Shown here piece by piece: positions 1-13,543 of a stretch of DNA of 64,000 bases; position 1 is the stretch's first letter, and every line of letters begins with the position of its first letter. Position numbers and translations under genes: made by a program. This stretch comes from Actinomycetota bacterium. Its GTDB lineage: Bacteria; Actinomycetota; Actinomycetes; S36-B12; GCA-2699445. The notes under the pieces were generated by a model. The model searched no databases. It was not told the DNA's origin and was given only the letters and a program-made list of their open reading frames with translations. The stretch is taken from the NCBI GenBank assembly GCA_029978705.1, contig JAPOIY010000012.1, positions 1 through 64,000 on the forward strand, read 5' to 3'.

Positions 1-92
1 GACTCGGGCAACGGTTGCCATGGGACCTCCTCGGTCGGAGCTTCCAGGCAACCAGCCTGTTGCAGGCGATGCCTGCCCAGCCCTCGGTCCTG

Positions 93-1154
93 TCACTGCT
101 CGTCGGGCGCCGGGGTGGCCTCTTCGGTCTCGTCCCCGAGGAGCTCCAACTCCTCGGACTCGTGGCGCAGGGCGGCGGTGTGAGTCGCTGCGGGTCCCGT
201 GGCCACCACGCCGGGGTGGCTGCGCACGTACAGCAGCGAGACGACCGTGGTGACGGCCAGCACCCCGACGATGACCGCCAGGGACACCGCGATCGAGATC
301 TCCGGGACCGGCAGGTCGGTGGTCTCGTGCAGCGCGTGCAGGATCAGCTTGACCCCGATGAACGCGAGGATGATGGCCAGGCCGTAGGACAGGAACACCA
401 GCCGCTCGAGCATCCCGCTGACCAGGAAGTACAACTGTCGCAGCCCCATGAGCGCGAAGGCGTTGGCAGTGAAGACGATGTACGGCTCCTGGGTGAGGCC
501 GAAGATCGCCGGGATCGAGTCGAGGGCGAACAGGACGTCGGTGGTCCCGATCGCGATCATGACCAGCAGCATCGGGGTGACGAAGCGCCGCCCGTCGATC
601 TTCACGGTCAGCTTCGAGCCGTGGTACTCGCGGGTGGTCGGGAAGAACCGTTCGACGGTCCGGACGACCACGTTGTCGCCAGGCTCGGCGCCGTCATCGT
701 CATCGCCGCGCACGAGTTTGTACGCCGTGAACAGCAGGAGCGCCCCGAAGAGGAAGAACAGTCCGGCGAACCGTTGCAGGGCGGCGGCGCCGAGGACGAT
801 CAGGATGCCGCGCAGGACCAGCGCGATCAGGACCCCGACGAGGAGCACCCGGTGCTGGTGGACCCGGGGGACCGCGAACGACGACATGATCACGATGAAG
901 ACGAACAGGTTGTCGACGCTCAGCGAGTACTCGGTGAGGTATCCCGCGAAGAACTCCCCGGCCGCCTGGGCCCCGAACCACGCGTAGAGGAACACCCCGA
1001 AGGCCACGGCGAGGGCGACGTAGAAGGCGACCCAGCGCAGCGCCTGCGGCGGTCCGAAGTCACCGGGTGTGCTGTCCACCAGGACGAGGTCGAGGATGAT
1101 CACACCCAGCAGACCCGCGATGGTCGCGATCCACAACCAGTCCGGGACGTTCAT
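93..1154 (-). CDS. TerC/Alx family integral membrane protein
   Basis: Multi-TM protein with TerC-type motifs (EYSLSVDNLFVFIVIMSSF, FALDSIPAIFGLTQEPYIVFTANAFALMGLRQLYF). Confidence 0.9.
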   Translation of the reverse strand: MNVPDWLWIATIAGLLGVIILDLVLVDSTPGDFGPPQALRWVAFYVALAVAFGVFLYAWFGAQAAGEFFAGYLTEYSLSVDNLFVFIVIMSSFAVPRVHQHRVLLVGVLIALVLRGILIVLGAAALQRFAGLFFLFGALLLFTAYKLVRGDDDDGAEPGDNVVVRTVERFFPTTREYHGSKLTVKIDGRRFVTPMLLVMIAIGTTDVLFALDSIPAIFGLTQEPYIVFTANAFALMGLRQLYFLVSGMLERLVFLSYGLAIILAFIGVKLILHALHETTDLPVPEISIAVSLAVIVGVLAVTTVVSLLYVRSHPGVVATGPAATHTAALRHESEELELLGDETEEATPAPDEQ

Positions 1155-1183
1155 CGATTCAGGTTATCCGGACGGGTCGGGCG

Positions 1184-1483
1184 TCAGCGGTGGGAGGCGA
1201 GGACGACCCGGGCGGCGGCCAGGTCGTCCGCCGGCACCTGCACCTGGTAACTGCTCTGCAGGTCCACGACGCGGTGCCGGATGCCGGCCGCCCGCAGGTC
1301 CCGGGCCAACTGGTTGCACTCGCCCCACGTGTGGGGGCCGAGCACCGGCGCCAGCACGTCGTCGTCGGCGAGGTCGGACCGGTTGGCGCGGAACGTGCGC
1401 CGGAGCAGCCACACCACGAGCAGCAGGGCGCACAGCGCGAACAGGGGCCCGAACGCGTACGAGAAGGAACCCCAGGACGGCAC
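1184..1483 (-). CDS. Small membrane protein with N-terminal TM helix and DUF2007-like C-terminal region
   Basis: 99-aa ORF: hydrophobic N-terminus, then CNQLARDLRAAGIRHRVVDLQSSYQVQVPADDLAAARVVL. Confidence 0.6.
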   Translation of the reverse strand: MPSWGSFSYAFGPLFALCALLLVVWLLRRTFRANRSDLADDDVLAPVLGPHTWGECNQLARDLRAAGIRHRVVDLQSSYQVQVPADDLAAARVVLASHR

Positions 1484-1526
1484 CTGACCATTGTGGGGGC
1501 GGGACCGGGATCAGGCCACCCGGCCC

Positions 1527-2183
1527 TCACCAGCCGCGGGCGTGCCACTCCGGCAGCGCCGGACGTTCCGCCCCGAGGGTCGTGTCGTCGCCGTGTCCCG
1601 GGTACACCCAGGTCTCGTCGGCGTACCGGGCGAACACGCGCTCCTCGACGTCGCCCAGCAACTGCTGGAAGTCGGCCGGGCTCGCGGTCTTGCCCACGCC
1701 CCCGGGGAACAGGCAGTCGCCGGAGAACAGGTGGCCGTAGCCGAAGGGGTCGTCGTAGTAGAGCGCGATCGCCCCGGGGGTGTGACCGACGAGCTCGATG
1801 ACCCGCAGCCGGGTGTCGCCGAGCGTCACGGTGTCGCCGTCGGTCACGGGGTCGCTGGTGGCCACCGGGATGCCGGGAGCGTCACCGGCGCCGGCGATGG
1901 TCCGGCAGCCCGTCGCGGCGACGACCTCGGCGAGGGCCTGGAAGTGGTCGGGGTGGCGGTGGGTGGTGATCACGGCGGTGAGGCCGTCGGGCCCCACGAG
2001 ATCGAGCAGCCGGTCGGGTTCGGCGGCGGCGTCGATCAGCAGCTGCTCGCCGGTCGCGCTGTCCCGCAGCAGATAGGCGTTGTTGTCCATGGGGCCCACC
2101 GACAGCTTCGAGATGGCCAGGCGGGGCAGTTCGTGCACTCCCGCGGGGCCGCCGGGGGTCACATGGCCGGTGTAGGTGCTCAC
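1527..2183 (-). CDS. MBL-fold metallohydrolase (glyoxalase II-like)
   Basis: THRHPDHFQ metal-binding motif, [16 protein letters not shown] and [17 protein letters not shown] start inferred inside the longer spurious ORF 1527..5453. Confidence 0.85.
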   Translation of the reverse strand: MSTYTGHVTPGGPAGVHELPRLAISKLSVGPMDNNAYLLRDSATGEQLLIDAAAEPDRLLDLVGPDGLTAVITTHRHPDHFQALAEVVAATGCRTIAGAGDAPGIPVATSDPVTDGDTVTLGDTRLRVIELVGHTPGAIALYYDDPFGYGHLFSGDCLFPGGVGKTASPADFQQLLGDVEERVFARYADETWVYPGHGDDTTLGAERPALPEWHARGW

Positions 2184-2291
2184 GGGATCACCCTGCCCTC
2201 CGAGGCCCGCTGCTGCAACCGGCTGTTCGCCCGTCGCGGAGCGGGGCCGCGCGATGAGGGCGCTGTCGGATGCCCCGGTTACCCTGAGTGC

Positions 2292-5147
2292 ATGGCGGAG
2301 CGGCTCATCGTGCGGGGCGCTCGTGAGCACAATCTGCGCGACGTGTCGCTGGATCTGCCGCGGGACGCCCTGATCGTGTTCACCGGGCTCTCGGGGTCCG
2401 GCAAGTCGTCGTTGGCGTTCGACACGATCTTCGCCGAGGGCCAGCGCCGCTACGTCGAGAGCCTGTCGGCGTACGCGCGCCAGTTCCTCGGCCAGATGGA
2501 CAAACCCGACGTCGACTTCATCGAAGGGCTCAGTCCCGCGGTGTCGATCGACCAGAAGTCCACCAACCGCAATCCCCGCTCCACGGTCGGCACCATCACC
2601 GAGGTCTACGACTACCTGCGCCTGCTGTACGCCCGCATCGGCAAGCCGCACTGCCCCGTGTGCGGCGACCCGATCAGCCGCCAGACGCCGCAGCAGATCG
2701 TCGACCGCATCCTCGAGCTGCCCGACGGCACCCGCTTCCAGGTGCTCTCGCCGCTGGTGCGCGAGCGGAAGGGCGAATTCGTCGACCTCTTCCGGCAGCT
2801 GCAGGCGCAGGGCTACGCGCGGGTACGGGTCGACGGCGAGCTGTACCCCCTGACCGACCCGCCGACGCTGAAGAAGCAGGAGAAACACTCCGTCGACGTC
2901 ATCATCGATCGGCTCGTCGTGAAGGACTCCGCCCGCCAGCGCATCACCGACTCCATAGAGACCGCGCTGGGCCTGGCGGGAGGGACCGTCACCCTGGACT
3001 TCGTCGACCGCGCCGCCGACGATCCCCACCGGGAGCAGACCTTCAGCGAACACCTCGCCTGTCCCCGCGACGGGCTGTCGTTCGAGGAGCTCGAGCCGCG
3101 GTCCTTCTCCTTCAACTCGCCGTTCGGGGCCTGCCCCGAGTGCTCCGGCCTCGGCACCCGCATGGAGGTGGACGCCGAACTGGTCATCCCCGATGACTCC
3201 CTGAGCCTGTCGGAGGGCGCCATCTCGGTGTGGAACAGCGGCCACATGTCGGAGTACTTCGCGCGGCTGCTGCGGGCCCTCACCGCCGAGGTCGGCGGCG
3301 ACATGGACACCCCGTTCCGCGACCTGCCCGCCCCCGTACGCCGCACCATCCTCAAGGGCCACAGCAAGTCCGTGCAGGTCCGGTACAAGAACCGGTACGG
3401 CCGCGCCCGCCAGTACAACGCCAAATTCGAAGGTGTCCTGCCGTTCGTGATGCGGCGGTACATGGAGGCGGAGAGCGACTCGGCCCGGGACCGCTTCGAG
3501 GGGTTCCTGCGCCCCGTTCCCTGCTCCACGTGCGAGGGCCGGCGGCTGAAGCCGCTTCCGCTGGCCGTGACGATCGACGGTCGCAACATCGCCGACCTGG
3601 CCGCACTTCCCATCGGGGAGTGCGCCGAGGTCCTGGCGCACCTGGACCTCGGCGACCGCGACCGGGCCATCGCCGAACGCGTGCTCAAAGAGGTCAACGA
3701 ACGGCTGGCCTTCCTGGTCGACGTGGGCCTGCACTACCTGACCCTCGACCGCGCCGCCGGCACGCTGGCCGGCGGGGAGGCGCAGCGGATCCGGCTCGCC
3801 ACCCAGATCGGATCGGGCCTCGTCGGAGTCCTGTACGTCCTGGACGAACCGAGCATCGGGCTGCACCAGCGTGACAACCGCCGGCTGATCGACACGCTGG
3901 TCCGGCTGCGTGACCTCGGCAACACCCTCATCGTCGTCGAGCACGACGAGGACACCATCCGCACCGCCGACTGGGTCGTCGACATCGGTCCCGGCGCCGG
4001 TGAGCACGGCGGGGAGGTGGTGGTCAGCGGCCCGGTGAAGCAACTGGTCCGCAACAAGAAGTCCATCACCGGCGACTACCTCGCGGGGCGGCGCTCGATC
4101 GACGTGCCCGCGGTCCGGCGCCCGCCCGACCCCGACCGGAAGTTGCGGGTCGAGGGCGCCCGCGAGCACAACCTGCGCAACGTCAGCGTCGACGTGCCCC
4201 TCGGCTGCCTCGTCGCCGTCACGGGCGTCAGCGGCAGCGGGAAGTCCAGTCTCGTCAACGACGTGCTGTTCTCCGTCCTCGCGCGCGAGATGAACGGCGC
4301 CCGCGTCGTGCCCGGGAAACACAAACGGATCCGCGGCCTGGAGCACATCGACAAGGTGGTGCATGTCGACCAGAGCCCGATCGGGCGCACCCCCCGGTCG
4401 AACCCCGCCACCTACACGGGCGTCTTCGACCACATCCGCCGCCTCTTCGCCGAGACGCAGGAAGCCAAGGTGCGCGGCTACCTGCCCGGCCGGTTCTCGT
4501 TCAACGTGAAGGGCGGTCGCTGCGAGGCGTGTTCGGGCGACGGCACCATCAAGATCGAGATGAACTTCCTGCCCGACGTCTACGTGCCCTGCGAGGTGTG
4601 CCACGGGGCGCGCTACAACCGCGAGACCCTCGAGGTCCACTACAAGGGCAAGACCATCGCCGACGTCCTCGACATGCCCATCGAGGAGGCGCTCGAGTTC
4701 TTCGAGCCGGTACCCGCCATCGCGCGGCACCTGCGCACCCTGGTGGAGGTCGGGCTCGGCTATGTGCGGATGGGGCAGCCGGCCACGACGCTGTCGGGCG
4801 GTGAGGCGCAGCGCGTCAAACTGGCCTCCGAGTTGCAGAAGAGGTCGACCGGCCGCACGATCTACCTCCTCGACGAGCCGACGACGGGGCTCCACTTCGA
4901 GGACATCCGCAAACTGCTGGGCGTGCTGCAGTCCCTCGTCGACAAGGGCAACAGCGTGGTGGTCATCGAGCACAACCTCGATGTCATCAAGACAGCGGAC
5001 TGGATCATCGACATGGGCCCCGAAGGCGGATCGGGCGGTGGCATGGTCGTCGCAGAGGGCCCCCCGGAGGCTGTGGCCGAGATCGCCGGCTCCCACACCG
5101 GCCAGTTCCTGCGCGACCTGCTGGGCGAGTCCCGCGGCGTGGCGTGA
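2292..5147 (+). CDS. uvrA: Excinuclease ABC subunit UvrA
   Basis: Starts [69 protein letters not shown]; two ABC ATPase domains and zinc-finger CxxC motifs. Confidence 0.97.
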   Translation: MAERLIVRGAREHNLRDVSLDLPRDALIVFTGLSGSGKSSLAFDTIFAEGQRRYVESLSAYARQFLGQMDKPDVDFIEGLSPAVSIDQKSTNRNPRSTVGTITEVYDYLRLLYARIGKPHCPVCGDPISRQTPQQIVDRILELPDGTRFQVLSPLVRERKGEFVDLFRQLQAQGYARVRVDGELYPLTDPPTLKKQEKHSVDVIIDRLVVKDSARQRITDSIETALGLAGGTVTLDFVDRAADDPHREQTFSEHLACPRDGLSFEELEPRSFSFNSPFGACPECSGLGTRMEVDAELVIPDDSLSLSEGAISVWNSGHMSEYFARLLRALTAEVGGDMDTPFRDLPAPVRRTILKGHSKSVQVRYKNRYGRARQYNAKFEGVLPFVMRRYMEAESDSARDRFEGFLRPVPCSTCEGRRLKPLPLAVTIDGRNIADLAALPIGECAEVLAHLDLGDRDRAIAERVLKEVNERLAFLVDVGLHYLTLDRAAGTLAGGEAQRIRLATQIGSGLVGVLYVLDEPSIGLHQRDNRRLIDTLVRLRDLGNTLIVVEHDEDTIRTADWVVDIGPGAGEHGGEVVVSGPVKQLVRNKKSITGDYLAGRRSIDVPAVRRPPDPDRKLRVEGAREHNLRNVSVDVPLGCLVAVTGVSGSGKSSLVNDVLFSVLAREMNGARVVPGKHKRIRGLEHIDKVVHVDQSPIGRTPRSNPATYTGVFDHIRRLFAETQEAKVRGYLPGRFSFNVKGGRCEACSGDGTIKIEMNFLPDVYVPCEVCHGARYNRETLEVHYKGKTIADVLDMPIEEALEFFEPVPAIARHLRTLVEVGLGYVRMGQPATTLSGGEAQRVKLASELQKRSTGRTIYLLDEPTTGLHFEDIRKLLGVLQSLVDKGNSVVVIEHNLDVIKTADWIIDMGPEGGSGGGMVVAEGPPEAVAEIAGSHTGQFLRDLLGESRGVA

Positions 5148-5193
5148 GGCCGGGCGTGCGGTGCCCGGTGACCGGGCATGGCAGGCTGTCGGT

Positions 5194-5634
5194 ATGAGCG
5201 ACAGCAACGACACCCCCATCGACCGGCGCACGGTGCTCGCCACGGCCGGCGCCGTCGGGGCGGCCGGCGTCCTCGCCGCGTGCAGCAACACGAACCCGGC
5301 GCCCTCCTCCTCGCCCGCCCCCAGCAAGAGCAACCGGAGCGGCGGCCAGGCGCTGGCCCAGGCCTCCGACATCCCCGTCGGCGGCGGCAAGGTGCTGCCG
5401 GAGCCCGAAGTGGTGGTGACCCAGCCGAAGAAGGGCGAGTTCGCCGCCTTCACGGCCGTCTGCCCCCATCAGGGGTGCCTGGTCAACGAGGTGACCGCGG
5501 ACACGATCGTGTGCCCCTGTCACGGCTCCGAGTTCTCCGCCAGCACGGGCGAAGTGCTGGCGGGGCCGGCGATGACCGGGCTCGACCCCATCGCCATCAA
5601 GGTCGAGAACGGCGAGATCCTGGGCCGGATCTGA
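5194..5634 (+). CDS. Rieske [2Fe-2S] protein with Tat/lipoprotein-type signal
   Basis: RRTVLATAGAVGAAGVLAAC (twin Arg plus lipobox); Rieske motifs CPHQGC and CPCHGSEFS. Confidence 0.88.
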   Translation: MSDSNDTPIDRRTVLATAGAVGAAGVLAACSNTNPAPSSSPAPSKSNRSGGQALAQASDIPVGGGKVLPEPEVVVTQPKKGEFAAFTAVCPHQGCLVNEVTADTIVCPCHGSEFSASTGEVLAGPAMTGLDPIAIKVENGEILGRI

Positions 5635-5643
5635 GCCTGGCGG

Positions 5644-6243
5644 TCAGCGGGCGGCCAACTGCCGCGCGGCCCGCGCGATGAGCGCGCCGCGCACCTGGTA
5701 CCCGTGGGCGGTGGCGTGCACGCCGTCGCCCCCGATGAGACTGGGAGTGCGGTGCACGCGTCGGGCCCAGTCGACGACCGTGAGGCGCTGCGCCTGTTGG
5801 TCGAGGTGGCGCAGCATGCGGTTCACCCGGCCGTAGCCGCCGGGCCGCTCGACGGTGAGCCAGATGACCTCGCGCTGGGGGCCGGCGAGTTTCAGGCTGC
5901 GCACCACGTACCGGTGCAGGGCGTGGGGGTCCGGCCCGTCGTTGGTCCCCAAGGCCACCACCCACACCTTGGCCCGGCGGGCGCTGGGGGACTGGGCGAG
6001 GCGGTGCATGCCGGTGGCGGTGAAGCGACCCACCTCGGCGTCCACGGCCACGGCCCGCACGTCACCGCGCAGCCGCCGCTTGATGTAGGGGCCGGCGCCC
6101 ACGGTCAGCGAATCGCCCTGCACGTAGACGGCGGTGCGGCGGGCCGCCGCAGTCGGGGAGTCGGCGGCACCGGCCGGGGCGGCGACCACCACGGGGGTGG
6201 CCAGCAGCGCGGCGGCCGTCAGCGCCGGAAAGATTTTGGGCAT
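5644..6243 (-). CDS. Secreted SGNH/GDSL-like hydrolase
   Basis: Signal peptide MPKIFPALTAAALLATPVVVAAPAGA; GDSLTVG and GTNDG blocks, C-terminal GDGVHATAHGYQ. Confidence 0.75.
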   Translation of the reverse strand: MPKIFPALTAAALLATPVVVAAPAGAADSPTAAARRTAVYVQGDSLTVGAGPYIKRRLRGDVRAVAVDAEVGRFTATGMHRLAQSPSARRAKVWVVALGTNDGPDPHALHRYVVRSLKLAGPQREVIWLTVERPGGYGRVNRMLRHLDQQAQRLTVVDWARRVHRTPSLIGGDGVHATAHGYQVRGALIARAARQLAAR

Positions 6244-6355
6244 AGCGGCACTGTGCCGGGAAACTCTGTTACGTGCACGGTGTTTCCCGGTGACGTTGCT
6301 CACGCACGCCTGTGACACTCCTGCGACATTGCGCCATTCGGGTGACGCCTAACCT

Positions 6356-8335
6356 GTGGGGGTGGGTACGACGCTGCGTCCGGAACCGGGATCCGTCCCC
6401 GACGAGCCGGGTGTCTACCGCTTCCTCGACGCAGCGGGCCGGGTGCTCTACGTGGGCAAGGCCAAGAACCTGCGCAACCGCCTGAACTCCTACTTCTCCA
6501 GCGGCCTGCATCCCCGGACCCAGGCGATGGTGGCGGCCGCGGCGTCCGTCGACTGGACGGTCGTCGCCAACGAGGTGGAGGCGCTGCAACTCGAGTACTC
6601 CTGGATCAAGGAGTTCGAGCCACGCTTCAACGTGAAGTACACCGACGACAAGTCCTACCCCTTCCTCGCCGTCACCGTCGCCGAGGACTACCCGCGGATC
6701 ATGGTGATGCGCGGGGCCAAACGCCGCGGGGTGCGCTACTTCGGGCCGTACTCGCACGCGTGGGCCATCCGCGAGACGGTCGACCAGTTGCTGCGCGTCT
6801 TCCCGGCCCGCACGTGCAGCAAGGGGGTGTTCCGCCGCGCCGAGATGTCCGGGCGGCCCTGCCTCCTGGGCTACATCGGCAAGTGCTCGGCCCCCTGCAT
6901 CGGGCGCGTCACGATGGCCGAGCACCGCGAGATCATCGACGGTTTCTGCTCCTTCGTCGCCGGGGACACCCAACCCCATCTGCGACGGGTCGAGCAGGCG
7001 ATGGCCGCGGCCGCCGGCCGGGAGGACTTCGAGACCGCCGCGCGGCTGCGCGACGACCTGTTCGCGCTGCGCCGGGCCCTGGAACGCAACACCGTCGTCC
7101 TGCCCGACCGCACGCACGCCGATGTGGTGGCCCTCGCCGGTGACGAGCTGCAGGGAGCCGTCCAGATCTTCCACGTACGCGGCGGCCGCATCACCGGACA
7201 GCGTGGGTTCGTCGTGGAGCGCACGATGGAGTTCTCCGACGCCGACCTGCTCGAGCAGGCGCTGTTGCGCTTCTACGGCGACGCGGATCCGGAGACGCTC
7301 CCGCGCGAGGTCCTGGTCTCCGAGGAGATGCCCGACGCCGACCTCGCCGCGTGGGTGTCGCGGCTCGCGGGGCGACGCGTCGCCGTGCGCCGACCGGAGC
7401 GGGGCGACAAGCGCGCGTTGTTGGACACCGTGCAGCGCAATGCCGAGCAGGCCCTGGTCCGGCACAAGCGGCGCCGCAGCGGCGACCTCACCGCGCGCGC
7501 CCAGGCGATGGAGGACCTGCAGCACGCCCTCGGCATGGCCGGCGCCCCCCTGCGGATCGAGGGCTACGACATCTCGACACTGCAGGGCCAGGACACGGTC
7601 GGCTCCATGGTCGTCTTCGAGGACGGACTGCCCCGGACCAGTGACTACCGCCGGTTCACCGTGTCCCCGGCCGCAGCCCACTCCGATCTCGCCGCGGTCG
7701 CGGAGGTCGTCCCCCGCCGCTTCAAGCGCTACCTCGCCGAGCGCAGCGAGTCCTCCGAGTTGGAGATGGCGGGCACCGCCACCGCGTCCCCGGTGCGCCG
7801 CAAGGGCTTCTCGTACCCGCCGCAGCTGCTGGTGGTGGACGGCGGCCGCGCCCAGGCGCAGGCAGCGCAGCAGGCGCTGGCGGAACTCGGCATCGACGAT
7901 GTCGTGGTGTGCGGTCTGGCGAAACGGCTGGAGGAGATCTGGCTCCCCGACGACCCGGACCCCGTCATCCTGTCCCGCAGCAGCGAGGCCCTGCACCTGC
8001 TGCAGAACCTGCGCGACGAGGCGCACCGCTTCGCCATCGCCGGGCACCGTAAGAAGCGGGCCAAACGCAGCACCACGAGCGCACTCGACGGCATCCCCGG
8101 TCTCGGCCCCGCCCGGCGCAAGGCGCTGCTGAAGCAGTTCGGATCGGTCCGGGCTCTGACCGCCGCGGCACCCGACGACCTCTCGGCCGTGCCCGGGATC
8201 GGGCCGACTCTGGCCGCCACGATCAGCGAACACCTGCGTTCCCAGCGCGAGGACGCGGCTCCGGCCGTTAACCTGAGCACCGGTGAGGTGGTCGAACCAC
8301 AACCACCGCCGTCCGCCGAAAGCACCGCACCATGA
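6356..8335 (+). CDS. uvrC: Excinuclease ABC subunit UvrC
   Basis: GIY-YIG N-terminus ([30 protein letters not shown]), UvrC RNase H-like core, HhH C-terminus. Confidence 0.96.
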   Translation: MGVGTTLRPEPGSVPDEPGVYRFLDAAGRVLYVGKAKNLRNRLNSYFSSGLHPRTQAMVAAAASVDWTVVANEVEALQLEYSWIKEFEPRFNVKYTDDKSYPFLAVTVAEDYPRIMVMRGAKRRGVRYFGPYSHAWAIRETVDQLLRVFPARTCSKGVFRRAEMSGRPCLLGYIGKCSAPCIGRVTMAEHREIIDGFCSFVAGDTQPHLRRVEQAMAAAAGREDFETAARLRDDLFALRRALERNTVVLPDRTHADVVALAGDELQGAVQIFHVRGGRITGQRGFVVERTMEFSDADLLEQALLRFYGDADPETLPREVLVSEEMPDADLAAWVSRLAGRRVAVRRPERGDKRALLDTVQRNAEQALVRHKRRRSGDLTARAQAMEDLQHALGMAGAPLRIEGYDISTLQGQDTVGSMVVFEDGLPRTSDYRRFTVSPAAAHSDLAAVAEVVPRRFKRYLAERSESSELEMAGTATASPVRRKGFSYPPQLLVVDGGRAQAQAAQQALAELGIDDVVVCGLAKRLEEIWLPDDPDPVILSRSSEALHLLQNLRDEAHRFAIAGHRKKRAKRSTTSALDGIPGLGPARRKALLKQFGSVRALTAAAPDDLSAVPGIGPTLAATISEHLRSQREDAAPAVNLSTGEVVEPQPPPSAESTAP

Positions 8336-9195
8336 GCATGACCCCCGAACTGGTTCTCGTCACCGGCATGTCCGGCGCCGGGAAGTCCACCGCCGCGCGC
8401 GCCCTGGAGGACCTGGGCTGGTTCGTCATCGACAACCTGCCCCCCTCCCTGCTCGCCGAGGCCGTCGCGGCCACCCCGCAGCCGACCGACGGAGCGGGCC
8501 TGGCCGTCGTCGTGGACGCGCGCGGCGGCGACGTCTTCGCGGCCCTCAGCGAGGCGCTGTCCCGCCTGAGTTTCGAGGGGGTCGACATCCGCACCCTGTT
8601 CCTCGAGGCCAGCGACGAGGCGCTCGTGCGCCGGTTCGAGAGCAGCCGGCGCCCGCACCCGCTGCAGGGGTCCGGGCGCATCCTCGACGGAGTCGAGCGG
8701 GAGCGGGACCTGCTGTCCGAGTTCCGCGCTGACGCCGATCTCGTGGTGGATACCACCTCCCTGAACGTGCACGACCTGCGTCGCCGCGTCGAGGCGGCCT
8801 TCCCGGACGAGGAACGGGTCCAGCTGCGGGCCACCGTCATGTCCTTCGGGTTCAAGTACGGGATCCCCGTGGACGCCGACATCGTGCTCGACGTACGTTT
8901 CCTGCCCAACCCGCACTGGGTGCCCGAGTTGCGCGAACTGACCGGCCGCGACGCTCCGGTGAACGACTACGTCGTCGAACGCCCGGAGGCCCGCGACTAC
9001 CTGGACACCGTGGCCCGCATGGTCGACCTGGTCGCCGAGGGCTACCTGCGGGAGGGCAAACGTTATGTGACGGTCGCCATCGGCTGCACCGGCGGCAAAC
9101 ACCGGTCGGTCGCCATGGCCGAGAACCTCAGCGCCCGCCTCGTGAAGCAGGGGGTCGAGACGCTGGTCTTCCACCGGGATCTGGGGCGCGAGTGA
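8332..9195 (+). CDS. rapZ: RNase adapter / nucleotide-binding protein RapZ (YvcJ)
   Basis: P-loop [30 protein letters not shown]-terminal [10 protein letters not shown]; canonical context uvrC-rapZ-yvcK-whiA. Confidence 0.95.
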   Translation: MSMTPELVLVTGMSGAGKSTAARALEDLGWFVIDNLPPSLLAEAVAATPQPTDGAGLAVVVDARGGDVFAALSEALSRLSFEGVDIRTLFLEASDEALVRRFESSRRPHPLQGSGRILDGVERERDLLSEFRADADLVVDTTSLNVHDLRRRVEAAFPDEERVQLRATVMSFGFKYGIPVDADIVLDVRFLPNPHWVPELRELTGRDAPVNDYVVERPEARDYLDTVARMVDLVAEGYLREGKRYVTVAIGCTGGKHRSVAMAENLSARLVKQGVETLVFHRDLGRE

Positions 9196-10187
9196 GGCGG
9201 ATCCGGGGATTCCCCGACGGGCACGGCCCGCGGGTCGTCGCCTTCGGCGGCGGGCACGGCCTGGCCGTGTCGCTGCGGGCGATGCGCCGGGTCACCGACA
9301 ACCTCACCGCCGTCGTGGGGGTCTCCGACGACGGCGGCTCGTCGGGGCGGCTGCGCCGCGACTTCGGGGTGCTGCCGCCCGGCGACCTGCGCATGGCCCT
9401 GGCCGCCCTGTGCGGCGACGACACGTGGGGGCGCACCTGGAGCCGCGTCGTGCAGCACCGGTTCGCCGGCGACGGCGAGCTCGACGGCCACTCGGTGGGT
9501 AATCTGCTGATCCTGTCGCTGTGGGACGAGACCGGCGATGTCGTCGCGGGCCTGGACTGGCTCGCCGCCCTCCTCGGGGCGCAGGGCCGCGTGCTGCCGG
9601 TCAGCCGCGACCCCTTGGAGATCGTGGCCGACGTACGTGGCGCGGACCCGGCCGATCCCGGCACCAGCCGGGAGGTGCGCGGCCAGGTCGCGGTGGCCAC
9701 GACCCCCGGGACGGTCGAGCGCATCGCCGTGGACCCGCCGGACGCCGTCATGTGCCCGGAGGCGTTGGCAGCGGTCGGCGAGGCCGACGTCATCGTCCTG
9801 GGGCCCGGCTCCTGGTACACGTCGGTGATCGCGCCCCTGCTGGTGCCGCAAGTGGCGGAAAGTGTGCGGACCAGCCCCGCAAGACGTGTCGTCGTGCTTA
9901 ACCTGGTGGCGCAGCCGGGTGAGACGACCGACTTCACGGCGGAACGCCATGTGTCGGTCCTCGCGGCCGAGGTACCGGGGCTCACGGTCGATGCGGTGGT
10001 CGCCGACCCCCGCAGCGTGGGGGACGTCGCGGCCCTGGCCCGGGTCTGCGCCGACGAGTTGGGAGCTGAACTGGTGATGAGGTCCGTCGCTGCCCCCACG
10101 GGGCCCGCCGGGGTGCACGACCCCGATCTGCTGGCGGCGGCGTTCGCCGAGTTCGCCGGGCGTGGCAGGATTCCCTCATGGCGTTGA
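9192..10187 (+). CDS. yvcK: YvcK-family gluconeogenesis factor / UDP-GlcNAc-binding protein
   Basis: [59 protein letters not shown]; genomic context. Confidence 0.94.
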   Translation: MRRIRGFPDGHGPRVVAFGGGHGLAVSLRAMRRVTDNLTAVVGVSDDGGSSGRLRRDFGVLPPGDLRMALAALCGDDTWGRTWSRVVQHRFAGDGELDGHSVGNLLILSLWDETGDVVAGLDWLAALLGAQGRVLPVSRDPLEIVADVRGADPADPGTSREVRGQVAVATTPGTVERIAVDPPDAVMCPEALAAVGEADVIVLGPGSWYTSVIAPLLVPQVAESVRTSPARRVVVLNLVAQPGETTDFTAERHVSVLAAEVPGLTVDAVVADPRSVGDVAALARVCADELGAELVMRSVAAPTGPAGVHDPDLLAAAFAEFAGRGRIPSWR

Positions 10188-11158
10188 CGGCTGAGGTCAA
10201 GGACGAGCTCGCACGCTTGCCCATCACGAAGTCCTGCTGCCGCAAGGCGGAGGTCGCCACGATGCTTCGCGTCGGGGGCTCCCTGCAGGTGATCGGGGGC
10301 GAGATCGTGGTGGAGGCCGAGTTCGACACCTCCGCCATCGCCCGGCGCGTCCGCAAGGACATCACCGAGCTCTACGGCCACGACGTCGTCCTGTCCGTCA
10401 TCCAGCCCACCGGGCTGCGGCGGGGCACCAAGTACGCCATCCGCGTGAACTCCGGCGGCCCGTGGCTGGCGCGCCAGACCGGCCTGGTCGACGGCCGCGG
10501 CCGTCCCGTACGGGGACTGCCCCCCGCCGTGGTGTCCGGCGGCCCCTGCGACGCGGAAGCCGCCTGGCGGGGGGCCTTCCTCGCCCACGGCTCCCTCACC
10601 GAACCCGGACGCTCCTCGGCGCTGGAGATCACCTGCCCGAGCAGCGAGACCGCCCTCGCCCTCGTCGGCTCCGCCCGCCGGCTCGGCATCTCCGCCAAGG
10701 CCCGCGAGGTCCGCGGTGTGGACCGCGTGGTCATCCGCGACGGGGAGGCCATCGGCGACATGCTCACCCGCATGGGCGCCCACCAGGCGAAACTCACGTG
10801 GGAGGAGCGGCGGATGCGGCGGGAGGGCCGCGCCACCGCCAACCGCCTCGCGAACTTCGACGACGCCAACCTGCGCCGCTCCGCCCGGGCCGCCGTCGCC
10901 GCGGGCGCCCGCCTGGAGCGGGCCCTGGAGATCCTCGGCGACGACGTCCCCGAGCACCTGCGAGCGGCGGGCCAACTGCGGATCGACCACCGCCAGGCCA
11001 GCCTCGAGGAACTCGGCGCACTGGCCGAGCCCCCCATGACCAAGGACGCCATCGCGGGACGGATCCGCCGCCTGCTGGCCATGGCCGACAAACGCGCCTC
11101 CGACCTGGGCATCCCGGGCACCGAAGCGAACCTGACCGAGGACATGCTCGACGACTGA
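10178..11158 (+). CDS. whiA: DNA-binding protein WhiA
   Basis: [36 protein letters not shown]; degenerate LAGLIDADG-like N-terminus and C-terminal HTH; context. Confidence 0.95.
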   Translation: MALTAEVKDELARLPITKSCCRKAEVATMLRVGGSLQVIGGEIVVEAEFDTSAIARRVRKDITELYGHDVVLSVIQPTGLRRGTKYAIRVNSGGPWLARQTGLVDGRGRPVRGLPPAVVSGGPCDAEAAWRGAFLAHGSLTEPGRSSALEITCPSSETALALVGSARRLGISAKAREVRGVDRVVIRDGEAIGDMLTRMGAHQAKLTWEERRMRREGRATANRLANFDDANLRRSARAAVAAGARLERALEILGDDVPEHLRAAGQLRIDHRQASLEELGALAEPPMTKDAIAGRIRRLLAMADKRASDLGIPGTEANLTEDMLDD

Positions 11159-11268
11159 CCGGACCCGGGCAGCGGTACTGGCCCTGCCATCGGGACCCCC
11201 GGTTCGGTAGGGTCGGGGCGTTGGGTGCGGCCGGGTCCGGCCGCCACGCAAGCATCATCGCGAGATGA

Positions 11269-12333
<1,065 letters not shown>

Positions 12334-12340
12334 CGGAGCG

Positions 12341-13543
12341 ATGAAGACTCTCGCCGACCTCGATGTCGCGGGGCGCACCGTGCTGGTGCGGGCGGACCTC
12401 AACGTCCCGCTCGCCCAGGCCGACGGCACCCCGACCATCACCGACGACGGACGGATCCGGGCGTCCCTGCCCACCGTGCGGGCGTTGACGGACGCCGGCG
12501 CCCGCGTCGTGGTGGCGGCCCACCTCGGCCGCCCCAAGGGGAAGCCGGTCCCGGAACTGTCGCTGGCGCCGGTGGCCGCCCGGATGGCCGACCTGCTGGG
12601 CCGCCCGGTGGGGTTCGTCGCCGACGTGACCGGGCCCGAGGCGGAGGCAGCCGTGGCGGCGTTGGCCGACGGCGACGTCCTGGTGCTGGAGAACATCCGT
12701 TTCGACGCCCGCGAGACGAGCAAGGACATCGCCGAGCGCCAAGCCCTGGCCGCCGAACTGGCGGGCCTCGCCGACCTGTACGTCAGTGACGGGTTCGGGG
12801 TCGTGCACCGCGAACAGGCGAGCGTCACCGACGTGGCGCGCCTGCTGCCGCACGCCGCCGGCCAGTTGGTTCAGGCGGAGACGGAGGTCTTTCGCAAGGT
12901 GCTCGACGACCCGGACCGGCCCTACGTGGTCATCCTGGGCGGCTCCAAGGTGTCCGACAAGCTCGGAGTGATCGCCAACCTGCTGCAGTCCGTCGACCGG
13001 CTGCTCATCGGCGGCGGCATGTGTTTCACGTTCCTCGCCGCCCAGGGCCACGAGGTCGGGGACTCCCTGGTCGAGCCGGACCAGCTCGACACGGTGCGGG
13101 AGGTGCTGGCCGACGCGACGGCGCGGGGAGTGGACCTCGTCCTGCCGATCGACATCGTCGTCGCCGACGACTTCGCCCCCGACGCCGCCACGCGCGTCGT
13201 CTCCGCGGACGCCATCCCCGCCGGCTGGCGCGGTCTGGACATCGGACCCGGCACGGTCGAACTCTTCCGGGAACGGTTGGCCGACGCCCGCACGATCGTC
13301 TGGAACGGCCCGATGGGCGTGTTCGAGATGCCTGCGTTCGAGAACGGCACGCGGGCGGTCGCCGAGGCGGTCGCCGAGGCGGCCGCGTTCACGGTCATCG
13401 GGGGCGGCGACAGCGCTGCCGCCATCCGACAGTTCGAGATCGGTGATGACCGGTTCTCGCACATCTCCACAGGCGGCGGCGCCTCCCTGGAGTTCCTCGA
13501 GGGCAAGGTGCTCCCGGGTATCGCGGTGTTGGAGGAGTCCTGA
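12341..13543 (+). CDS. pgk: Phosphoglycerate kinase
   Basis: [46 protein letters not shown]. Confidence 0.97.
   Translation: MKTLADLDVAGRTVLVRADLNVPLAQADGTPTITDDGRIRASLPTVRALTDAGARVVVAAHLGRPKGKPVPELSLAPVAARMADLLGRPVGFVADVTGPEAEAAVAALADGDVLVLENIRFDARETSKDIAERQALAAELAGLADLYVSDGFGVVHREQASVTDVARLLPHAAGQLVQAETEVFRKVLDDPDRPYVVILGGSKVSDKLGVIANLLQSVDRLLIGGGMCFTFLAAQGHEVGDSLVEPDQLDTVREVLADATARGVDLVLPIDIVVADDFAPDAATRVVSADAIPAGWRGLDIGPGTVELFRERLADARTIVWNGPMGVFEMPAFENGTRAVAEAVAEAAAFTVIGGGDSAAAIRQFEIGDDRFSHISTGGGASLEFLEGKVLPGIAVLEES

Noticed and set aside
15-1250. 411-aa plus-strand ORF
   Set aside because: Antisense shadow of the TerC gene; Asp/Glu/Gln/Arg-rich low-complexity composition typical of the complement of a GC-rich gene.
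5163-5179. tgcccggtgaccgggca inverted repeat upstream of the Rieske gene
   Set aside because: Short 7-bp arms, possible weak terminator for uvrA; not distinguishable from background GC palindromes.
1527-5453. 1308-aa minus-strand ORF
   Set aside because: Only the C-terminal part (1527-2183, MBL hydrolase) is real; the rest is antisense to uvrA with no protein-like motifs (GC-rich frame openness).
10178-11158. WhiA as a LAGLIDADG homing endonuclease
   Set aside because: WhiA is a known bacterial regulator that uses a degenerate LAGLIDADG fold; its context is canonical.
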